Assembly: GCA_014651175.1 (NCBI GenBank)
Contig: BMWJ01000002.1
Location: 682,001-746,000 of the forward strand
Origin: Streptomyces clavifer
GTDB taxonomy: Bacteria; Actinomycetota; Actinomycetes; Streptomycetales; Streptomycetaceae
DNA: 64,000 nucleotides
Reading direction: 5' to 3'
Of the stretch, positions 57,218-64,000 are shown piece after piece; within the stretch, counting starts at the first letter, position 1; each line of letters starts with the position of its first letter. The notes under the pieces were generated by a model. That model was not told the origin of the DNA. It saw only the letters and a list, made by a program, of their open reading frames with translations, and ran no database searches. The position numbers and the translations under genes were made by a program.

Positions 57218-58978
57218 ATGCAGGATTCTCCGGACTCGATGGAGAACGCCGAGCCGGAGAAGAACGGACGGAGCGATGCCGCCGACTCACCCGTCGTGGA
57301 CGGTCAGACACCCGACTCAGGCATCGACTCGACGACGGAGTCGACGGTCCTGGCGGAAGTACTCCCGGGAATTGCCGTCGTCTTCGGTAAGGTCCCGGCG
57401 GAACTCAAGCCCGATCTGCTCGACTTCGGGCTCGTGTCGAGCGCCGACCGCAAGCAGATCTCCGCAGTCCTCGCCGCGATCGGAAACACGGCGACCGTGG
57501 CCGGAAACCTCGCAAGCGCGCTCGCCGACGCGCAGGGGCTCTACAGGATCAGCGACGCAACACAGGCCCTGCTGAATGCCGGCGCAACGCTCGCGGTGAA
57601 GGACGGCGCGAACCTCGGAGCAGTGATGTTCGGGGGCCGCTTCTTCGCTCAGGCCCGCCTCATCCCTGTCAGGACGGTGAGCGCGGCGAAGACCGCTGCC
57701 TCGATCGGGCCGGCGCTGGCCATGATCGCCCTTCAGATGCAGCTGAGTGAGGTCACGGGCCTCGTCAGGACCAACGTCGAGCTGACGGGCCAGGTACTCA
57801 CGAGCATCAGCAACGAGCAGAGGGCCGAACTGACAGGGCTCGTCGCCACGATCGATCGCGCGATTGACCAGGCGCGAGAGATCGAATCGGTCCCAGCCTC
57901 GTTGTGGGAAAGCGTCGCGGGTACTGAAGCGTCGCTGCGTAAGCAGCTCGACCTGTTCCGGCGGAACGTCGGCGGTCACGTCGGGAAGATCGATCGGAAC
58001 GATGCGCGTCGGCGCCGTGAGTACCTCCAGACGAACGCCGAGGCCATCTTCTTCGACTCCTTCGCCCTGCTGGACTCCCTCAAGGCTTGGACCGGGTACA
58101 AAGCGCTCCAAGTCGGCAAAGCGAGAGACGCCGCCCGCGATGACGCCGGCGAGGCACGGCTCGTCGACGTCATCGTGCGCGACACACGCACGGAGTTCGA
58201 CTCCGCTCTCGCCGACACGAAGCGCCTCGTCGACTCACTGACACGGGAGCTGCGCATGGCCGAGCTCCCCGGACGCGACACACTGGCACAGTCACTCACG
58301 GGGAAGCGGAAGGACGCGAAGGCAGCCCGCCAAACCTCCGCCCGTCTTCTGGAGGCAATCCAGCCTCTTGCCGATGTGCTCCATCCGCCGGCCCCTCCAC
58401 TCAAGGCTCCGGGTGCCGTCTGCGCACCCGAGTCGCTGGATCTCAAGCCGTACCTTCGCATCCTGCGATGGTTCCTCGACGACGAGGAGACCCTGCGCGT
58501 CCTCGGCTTCCCCGACCAGCTCGATGGCCCTGGTTCGATTTCCGCGATCCTCGGCGGAGCGATGGAGATGTTGGTGGCATCGAAGGACAAGGCCGAGGCG
58601 AAGACACTGGTCGCCGTCACGGATCGCCGCATCATCACGGCCAAGACGAGCGCATTCCTTGAGCAGGCCGAAATCCGTCAGGACATCCCGATCGACCGAG
58701 TGCGATACGTCCGAGCAGCGACCACACAGGACAAGAGCGCGCGCTTGGCAATCGATCTCATCACGCGTGACGAGAACATCCGGTGGATCTTCCACACCGA
58801 CATCGACACCACGCAGGTGGACGCGCTCGCCGCAGCGCTCGCCGAGTCGATGACGATCCCGGACGTCGAACGCGATGCGCTTCAACGGCGGCCCTTCGCC
58901 TCCATCGAGGCGGGCACGAAGGGCGAGAGCACTGGCACGAGGACTGCACAACCGACCGAACCCGCGGCCGCGACCTGA
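57218..58978 (+). CDS. PH-domain protein of unknown function
   Basis: A 586-aa protein. The ATG has GGGAGG 7 nt upstream. The acidic N-terminus is followed by an Ala-rich region with a hydrophobic stretch (VSAAKTAASIGPALAMIALQMQ, about residues 155-180). Long helical, coiled-coil-like segments (residues about 190-390) follow. A bacterial PH-like domain (TLVAVTDRRIITAKTSAFLEQAEIRQDIPIDRVRYVRAATTQDKSARLAIDL, about residues 465-550) is near the end. It is divergent from the truncated transglycosylase gene and is followed by a strong terminator, so it is a single-gene unit in the accessory region. A defence or membrane-stress role is only a guess. Confidence 0.7.
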   Translation: MQDSPDSMENAEPEKNGRSDAADSPVVDGQTPDSGIDSTTESTVLAEVLPGIAVVFGKVPAELKPDLLDFGLVSSADRKQISAVLAAIGNTATVAGNLASALADAQGLYRISDATQALLNAGATLAVKDGANLGAVMFGGRFFAQARLIPVRTVSAAKTAASIGPALAMIALQMQLSEVTGLVRTNVELTGQVLTSISNEQRAELTGLVATIDRAIDQAREIESVPASLWESVAGTEASLRKQLDLFRRNVGGHVGKIDRNDARRRREYLQTNAEAIFFDSFALLDSLKAWTGYKALQVGKARDAARDDAGEARLVDVIVRDTRTEFDSALADTKRLVDSLTRELRMAELPGRDTLAQSLTGKRKDAKAARQTSARLLEAIQPLADVLHPPAPPLKAPGAVCAPESLDLKPYLRILRWFLDDEETLRVLGFPDQLDGPGSISAILGGAMEMLVASKDKAEAKTLVAVTDRRIITAKTSAFLEQAEIRQDIPIDRVRYVRAATTQDKSARLAIDLITRDENIRWIFHTDIDTTQVDALAAALAESMTIPDVERDALQRRPFASIEAGTKGESTGTRTAQPTEPAAAT

Positions 58979-59025
58979 GATGCCGAGCAGGCCAGGGGCG
59001 TCGGTGCGGTAAGGGCGAGTTGGCC

Positions 59026-59066
59026 GTCATACCGCTCGGCCGGGAAGAGCGGCCGAGCGGTATGAC
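59026..59066 (+). terminator. Terminator hairpin after the PH-domain gene
   Basis: GTCATACCGCTCGGCCG and CGGCCGAGCGGTATGAC form a perfect 17-bp stem with a 7-nt loop, 48 bp after the stop. Confidence 0.85.
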
Positions 59067-59100
59067 ACATGCACCCCTGTAGCACCGAACCGGACGGGTT

Positions 59101-59463
59101 CTACCCGGATCCCTCTCCGGTGATCACCCTGAGCCGCTGCTGGCCGGGGATCGGGAGGCTTGTCTGCCCTTCCCGCTCAGCGGAAGGAACCTCGACCAGC
59201 AGCCCCAGGTCCACATCGGCGAGCTGATCGAACAGGTTCTCGTCGAGCGTGATGAATCTTTCACATCCCTCGTCCAGCGCAGTGACCAGGTGAACCGCGT
59301 CGTGGGAGTCCAGCCGGTAGCGCAGTGCCAGGCGACGGGCTTCCTCCGCGATCTCCTGGTGCAGTTCGACCCGGATGATGTCCGAACGCCGGAAGACGAC
59401 GCCGGAACGCTGTATCGCGTGGCCGTCGGCGCTGACAGGTTGTCGACATCGGCGGCGAGCCAA
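59101..59463 (-). pseudogene. Truncated PIN-domain (VapC-like) gene
   Basis: The frame contains SDIIRVELHQEIAEEARRLALRYRLDSHDAVHLVTALDEGCERFITLDENLFDQL, the C-terminal half of a VapC-type PIN ribonuclease with its conserved DAVHL and TLDENL segments. The N-terminal part with the first Asp is missing and no antitoxin gene is visible, so it is most likely a broken gene. Confidence 0.55.
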
Positions 59464-59489
59464 GCTGCCCCACCCGGCAGTTGTGACAG

Positions 59490-59814
59490 TCGTTCACATA
59501 GGCGCCGCCGCAGTTGCCCTCGCCCGCCGCGACCAGGCGGCCCTGGAGGCGTACCTCAAGTACCTCGACCCGTACCCCGGTGCGCCGCATAAAGCCGAAA
59601 GGCACCCGGGCCAAGCCAGAGTGCCCTGCGGCGCCCGCCGTAGCCGGTGCCCGATCGCCGCATACGAACGGGCCCCGGCCGCCACCGCGCAGACCGCTGC
59701 CCGAACCAGCGCGAGAAGCGGATACCGTCGCCCCCGACGGGCACGCGGGTCAACGGCCTCGATCCCACCGTCACCGTCCGGAGTGACGGAACACGACAGC
59801 ACGAGCGCGGGCAT
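59490..59814 (-). pseudogene. N-terminal fragment of an ISAs1-type transposase
   Basis: IEAVDPRARRGRRYPLLALVRAAVCAVAAGARSYAAIGHRLRRAP matches the conserved N-terminal domain of ISAs1-family transposases (DPRxRRGxRYPLxxLL...AGARSFAAIGEW). The catalytic domain is absent after about 60 codons, where unrelated sequence begins. Confidence 0.65.
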
Positions 59815-60031
59815 GGCAGACTCACGAAACAGCGAAGCCCTGTTGTTGGTAAAGGACTTGAGATCTCCCTCACCTCAACCGGGCTTCGGCATGTTCGGTC
59901 ACACCCCCACCGACCTGCACCATCACAAGATGGCGACGACTGTGCAAGAGCCCTGGTGTGATGACCGACCGACCACCAGCGAACACCCCGAGCAGGACCA
60001 GACGTGGTTGCACAGCTTTAGCGAATCCGCT

Positions 60032-60550
60032 TCAACTGCTGAGTGACTGCTTCGGATTGCAGCTACCCGCGTCGGTCAGGAAGCCGAGGACGTCGGCAAA
60101 CCCCGCAAAAAAGAAGCTGTCTCCTTCGCCGGTCCACCAGAACCGCTCCTCGGCTGGGCCTGCTGTATCGATCAGGAAGATGCCCTGGCTGCGGTCACCG
60201 TTGACAGCTACCGGAAACAGGAGTGTTCCCGGAGGTACACCCACATCCTCCGGCTCGCTGTCCAGGACCGTCCTCCGGAATTCCTCAGCGGCCTCGCCCA
60301 TTCCTCCGGGCTGCCAGTCGCGGCAACCGAGCAGCAGGAGGGGGAAGCCCTCCAGGCCGTCCGTGAGCAACAGAAACTCTCGGTACCCGGCCTCGAGCGA
60401 CTGAGTGGATCTGTGCTCCAGTTCTGCCAGCGCCCCGGGTTCAGCGGGAGGCCGGATCACCGGGCGAGGACTGGCACCCACCGGCGAATCCGCGAAGTAC
60501 TCCTTCACCCGCTCGGCCACCACCTGGGTGACGAGTTCTCGCATCTGCAC
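60032..60550 (-). CDS. SMI1/KNR4 (SUKH) family protein
   Basis: A 172-aa protein of the SUKH superfamily: LEAGYREFLLLTDGLEGFPLLLLGCRDWQ, then GTLLFPVAVNGDRSQGIFLIDTAG and FFFAGFADVLGFL. A GTG at 60550 behind GAGG is used; an ATG at 60544 is the alternative. SUKH proteins commonly act as immunity proteins against contact-dependent toxins (family knowledge). No partner toxin is adjacent, so this may be an orphan immunity gene. Confidence 0.78.
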   Translation of the reverse strand: MQMRELVTQVVAERVKEYFADSPVGASPRPVIRPPAEPGALAELEHRSTQSLEAGYREFLLLTDGLEGFPLLLLGCRDWQPGGMGEAAEEFRRTVLDSEPEDVGVPPGTLLFPVAVNGDRSQGIFLIDTAGPAEERFWWTGEGDSFFFAGFADVLGFLTDAGSCNPKQSLSS

Positions 60551-60838
60551 AGTTCAAGTCCTCAGGGTCGCGATATTTCGCAGATCCCGTACCTGCGCGC
60601 CGGTGTACCAGTGTGGACTGGAGGGCGGCCGAGCGCGATGCCCGCCGCACTTCGGGCGGGCGTCCAGTTCCCGGGCAGGAGGCCGAGCTCGCTGACGGCC
60701 CGGGCGGTTCAGGCGCCGCGCCCGATGTCGCGGGCAGAGGGTCGACGCCGCTCGTGTGGGCGTCCATGACAGTACGTCTGAGCGTCAGGCGACCGCCCCC
60801 GAGCGGGACTAGCTGATCCGCTCTCACACCGGTGTACG

Positions 60839-61393
60839 TCAGACCTGTTTGATCGCGGAGATGTCGAACTCCAGTACCACTTTGTCCCCGACCAGAACAC
60901 CGCCGCCTTCAAGAGCGGCGTTCCACGTCAGGCCATAGTCCTTGCGGCTGACGGTGATGGCACCCTCGAAGCCCACCCGCTGGTTGCCGAAGGAGTCCTG
61001 GGCAGCGCCGGTGAACTCGAAGTCGATACTGATCGACTTGCTGGTGCCCTTGATCGTCAGGTCTCCGGTCAGCCTGAAGTGGGTGTCGTCCACCTGCTCG
61101 GCCTTGGTGGAGGCAAAGGTGATCCTGGGGTGGTTGGGGGCGTCCAGGAAGTCATTCGTACGCAGGTGGCCATCGCGATCGCCGTTACCTGTGTCGATGC
61201 TGTCGGCCTGGATGGAGACCGACGCTCTCGACTTGGCCGGGTCGGACCCGTCCAGGTGGAGAGTGCCCTCGAACTCGTGGAACGCTCCGCGTACCTTGGT
61301 GATCATCGCGTGGCGGGCGACGAAGCCGATCCGGGTGTGGACGGGGTCCAGCACATACGTTCCGGTCAGGTCGGTAAGGGCAGGCATGGTCAC
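60839..61393 (-). CDS. YceI-family lipocalin-like protein
   Basis: A 184-aa protein with the YceI fold: TGTYVLDPVHTRIGFVARHAMITKVRGAFHEFEGTLHLD, SIDTGNGDRDGHLRTNDFLDAPNHPRITF and LTIKGTSKSISIDFEF. The GTG at 61393 has GGAG 6 nt upstream; the ATG at 61387 is also possible. No signal peptide is present. YceI proteins bind long isoprenoid lipids; the role here is unknown. Confidence 0.9.
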   Translation of the reverse strand: MTMPALTDLTGTYVLDPVHTRIGFVARHAMITKVRGAFHEFEGTLHLDGSDPAKSRASVSIQADSIDTGNGDRDGHLRTNDFLDAPNHPRITFASTKAEQVDDTHFRLTGDLTIKGTSKSISIDFEFTGAAQDSFGNQRVGFEGAITVSRKDYGLTWNAALEGGGVLVGDKVVLEFDISAIKQV

Positions 61394-61549
61394 GGGGAGC
61401 TCCGTCGGGCAGCGCGGGAGTGGGCTCCTTACGCTAGGCCGGACCGGCACTCCGGGAGGGCAGGGCCGCGGCTCGTTCGGCCCGGGGTCATCCCGATGGG
61501 CTACGTAAGGCCGCGGGTCACGATGCCATCGCCTGGTGGCGCGGGGTCA

Positions 61550-62204
61550 GGTGTACCTCGTGCCGCTGCCCTTGGTCCTCGGCCACGAGGGCGCAGGAGT
61601 CGTGGAGGCCGCCGGTTCCGCGGTGCAGAAGGTGCAGCCTGGTGACCACGTGGCCATCAGATTCCTGGCCTGCGGCCGGTGCCGCCCCAACCTGGACGGT
61701 TCCTCGGCCGGCTGCGCGAACTTCAACGCCATGAACTTCGCGGGCCGGCGGCAGGACGGCTCGCACGCCCTCGCCCTGTCCGACGGCGACGCCCCCTCGG
61801 ACCGCTTCTTCGGGCAGTCCTCCTTCGCCGGCAACGCGATCGCCCACGAGGCCAATGCGGTCAAGGTGCGCAAGGACGCCCCACTGGAGCTCGTCGCCCC
61901 GCTCGGCTGCGGGATCCAAACCGGAGCGGGCACCGTGTTGCGGGCGCTGAAGGTCACCGTCGGCTCCAGCTTCGCCGTGACCGGCGCAGGGGCCGTGGGC
62001 CTCAGCGCGGTGATGGCGGCCCGGGTGGCCGGGGCGACGACCGTCATCGCGGTGGACATGGTGCCCTCTCGGTCGGAACTGGCCCTGGAGCTCGGGGCGA
62101 CGCACACGGTCAGCGGCAAAGAGCTGGACGCCGTGTCCGAGATCCAGCGGATCACCGGCGAGGGCGTGGACTTCGCCCTGGAACCACCGGCCTGCCCGCA
62201 CTGA
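61550..62204 (+). pseudogene. Truncated zinc-type alcohol dehydrogenase
   Basis: LPLVLGHEGAGVVEAAGSAVQKVQPGDHVAI, FLACGRCRPNLDG, and the Rossmann segment SFAVTGAGAVGLSAVMAARVAGATTVIAVD are those of an MDR alcohol dehydrogenase. The first roughly 60 residues are missing. The protein stops abruptly after GVDFALEPPACPH, about 100 residues early. It is therefore a two-sided fragment. Confidence 0.75.
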
Positions 62205-62473
62205 TCCTCCAGGCTGAGGCCGGGCAGCACCTGACCGGCCCTGTTCTCTCATGTCACACCCGTGCCTGACATGGCTCAGGCTTCCGGCGGCCGGCCCATC
62301 GGTGAGCTTGCCAGGAGCCACACGCGCCGGCATCAACGACCGGCTCGGTCCCACGGTGATCGACCCCCACCACAGCCCATCGCACTCTCAAGGCCCGGCC
62401 ACGCCGCGGCCGCCGGTGGGGGACAGGTTCTCGCTTCGCGACGCCGGTGTGCCGCGCGGGGTATGCAGCTCGT

Positions 62474-63130
62474 ATGACTTCCGAACCTACGCCGTTGCTC
62501 GCCCTGGACCTCACCGGCACGTTCGCGTTCGGGCTGAACGGGGCGCTGTTGGCGGTGCGTGCCGCGCGGCTGGACGTGGTCGGTGTGGTCGTCCTCGGCA
62601 TGATCACCGCGCTGGGCGGCGGCTTCATCCGCGATGTCATGATCGGCTCGCTGCCGCCTTCGACTCTTCTGGACTGGCGCTACTACACACTCGCCGCCCT
62701 CGGTGCGTTGATCGCCTTCGCTCTCAGCAGGCACCTGCGCCGGATCGGGAAGGCGATCACCGTGCTCGACACGATCGGGTTGAGCACGTTCGCCGTCACC
62801 GGCGCGAGCACGGCACTGGACGCCGGGCTGGGCGTCGCTCCCGCCATCCTGCTGGGGGTGGTCACCGCGGTAGGCGGGGGCACGATCCGCGACACGCTCG
62901 TCCGTCAGATCCCGACGGTGCTACGCAGCGGCCTGTATGCCGTCCCGGCCCTGGTGGGCGCAGCGGTGACCGTCGCCACCGTCGAGATGGGCGTCTACGG
63001 CCTTCCAGCCGCTCTGGGAGCAGCGGCGGCCTGTTTCCTGATCCGAATGCTCGGCCTCCGCTACGGTCTCAACGCGCCCGAGCCCCCGGAGACCCGCAGG
63101 GGCAAGGAGTCACACGGAGCCGACGTATAG
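62474..63130 (+). CDS. TRIC-family cation channel protein
   Basis: A 218-aa membrane protein with the duplicated TRIC (YadS/UPF0126) plan: about seven hydrophobic segments and the motif GGGFIRDVMIG in the first half repeated as GGGTIRDTLVR in the second. The ATG at 62474 is chosen. Bacterial members form potassium-conducting trimers (family knowledge). Confidence 0.9.
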   Translation: MTSEPTPLLALDLTGTFAFGLNGALLAVRAARLDVVGVVVLGMITALGGGFIRDVMIGSLPPSTLLDWRYYTLAALGALIAFALSRHLRRIGKAITVLDTIGLSTFAVTGASTALDAGLGVAPAILLGVVTAVGGGTIRDTLVRQIPTVLRSGLYAVPALVGAAVTVATVEMGVYGLPAALGAAAACFLIRMLGLRYGLNAPEPPETRRGKESHGADV

Positions 63131-63368
63131 CCCGAATGCGACCGGGTTCACCCGTCGACCGAACGGGATGTGATCCTTTGCCCAAGCCACGGTGGGCGGC
63201 GCCGCCGCGCCCTCCCCCTCACGCTCAGCACCGGTCCGGGTGGCCTACGGCGGGGCCGTAGTTAGGCTGGATTCATGTGCACCAGGGCCTTGCCACGCCC
63301 TGGTGCCGATCAGTGCCGTGGCCGGAGTACGCACGGACGCCAGTCCCACCCACGCAAGGAGCGCCCGC

Positions 63369-64000
63369 ATGGCCGACCCAGCTCGGACCGTACTGGCCGA
63401 CCTCGAAACCATCCGTGGCGACCTGGAGGACCTCTACCAGGACCTGCACAGGCACCCCGAACTCGGCCTGCGGGAGCACCGTACGGCGGGGAAGGTGGCG
63501 GACGCGCTGCGGGACGGCGGTTACGACGTCACCGAAGGCGTGGGAGGCACGGGCGTGATCGGGGTTCTCAGAAACGGCGACGGTCCGGTCGTCATGGCCC
63601 GTGCGGACATGGACGCCCTCCCGGTACGCGAACGGACCGGGCTTCCGTACGCCTCCACGGTGACGGCCACCGACCACCGAGGCAGCGAGCAACCGGTCAT
63701 GCACGCCTGCGGACACGACGTGCACGTGACCTGCCTGATCGGCTGCGCCCAGCTGCTGGCCGGGCGACGGGACGCCTGGCAGGGGACCTTCGTGGCGCTC
63801 TTCCAGCCTTCGGAGGAGAACGGCGACGGCGCCGACGCCATGATCGAGGACGGTCTGACCGCGAAGTCTCCGCGGCCCGAGGTGGTGCTGGCCCAGCACG
63901 TCCTGCCCTACCCGGCCGGCTACGTCGGCACCCGCCCTGGTTCCTTTCTGTCAGCCGCGGACAGCCTGCGCATCACCGTGCACGGCCGAGGGGCGCACGG
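63369..64000 (+). CDS. M20-family amidohydrolase/aminoacylase (5' part; runs off the window)
   Basis: The ATG has AAGGAG 7 nt upstream. The visible 210 residues contain LHRHPELGLREHRTAGKVADAL, the metal-binding segments MARADMDALPV, HACGHDVHVTCLIGCA and QPSEENGDGADAMI, and AQHVLPYPAGYVGTRPG. This is the usual layout of M20D hippurate-hydrolase/aminoacylase enzymes. The C-terminal half lies beyond the window. Confidence 0.92.
   Translation, partial: MADPARTVLADLETIRGDLEDLYQDLHRHPELGLREHRTAGKVADALRDGGYDVTEGVGGTGVIGVLRNGDGPVVMARADMDALPVRERTGLPYASTVTATDHRGSEQPVMHACGHDVHVTCLIGCAQLLAGRRDAWQGTFVALFQPSEENGDGADAMIEDGLTAKSPRPEVVLAQHVLPYPAGYVGTRPGSFLSAADSLRITVHGRGAH

Overview
The window is high-GC actinobacterial chromosome and almost certainly Streptomyces. 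Evidence: strong G/C third-position bias, many GTG starts behind GGAGG-type ribosome binding sites, Tat and lipoprotein signals, DasR/CebR-like operators, and gene order matching the S. coelicolor SCO5998-SCO6009 neighbourhood as I recall it (murA2, acnA, ngcEFG, rok7B7, xylF). No rRNA, tRNA or CRISPR array was recognised. Coordinates come from reading the sequence; family names are from motif recognition, not searches.

Layout. 1-17 kb: the end of a xylose ABC operon (xylF) behind its ROK regulator (rok7B7); an inserted module of a DUF1906 peptidoglycan-binding protein, a small membrane protein, a degenerate M15-like Tat protein and an inverted paralogue of the membrane protein; the ngcEFG chito-oligosaccharide importer; a secreted GH92 mannosidase; and a surface protein with a class F-like sortase. 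17-31 kb: a Cys-less isochorismatase-like gene divergent from a TetR regulator over duplicated operators; a decayed IS5-type transposase; a cellulose-type LPMO behind a perfect CebR box; a histidine phosphatase; then a sugar locus of GH31 alpha-xylosidase, xylA, an ABC importer (SBP and two permeases) with a CebR-like box, a GH1 beta-glucosidase and a ROK repressor. Together these would release, import and split xylose- and glucose-containing oligosaccharides, plausibly from xyloglucan. 31-42 kb: aconitase with an iron-box-like site and a palindrome, a second GAPDH beside a GlxA-type regulator, a UvrA-like ATPase, a VOC protein with an AraC regulator, and an XRE-HTH/MurA fusion.

42-56 kb: an accessory island at the 3' end of the murA fusion. 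The last codons and stop of murA (CTTCCGGGACATCTGA) recur exactly at 42038, 48231 and 55556, splitting the island into two tandem segments. Segment 1 carries a remnant ATPase, an Mrr-like protein, an EVE-like protein and McrB/McrC, which together look like a modified-DNA restriction system. Segment 2 carries a 1781-residue secreted RHS/YD-repeat toxin with a predicted His/Cys caspase-like tip and its immunity gene. Paired arm-like repeats lie just inside the ends of segment 2. No intact integrase is present. 56-62 kb is a gene graveyard (truncated zinc-ribbon, lytic transglycosylase, PIN, ISAs1 transposase and alcohol dehydrogenase fragments) around a PH-domain protein, a SUKH-type protein and YceI. 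The window ends in a TRIC channel and the start of an M20 amidohydrolase.
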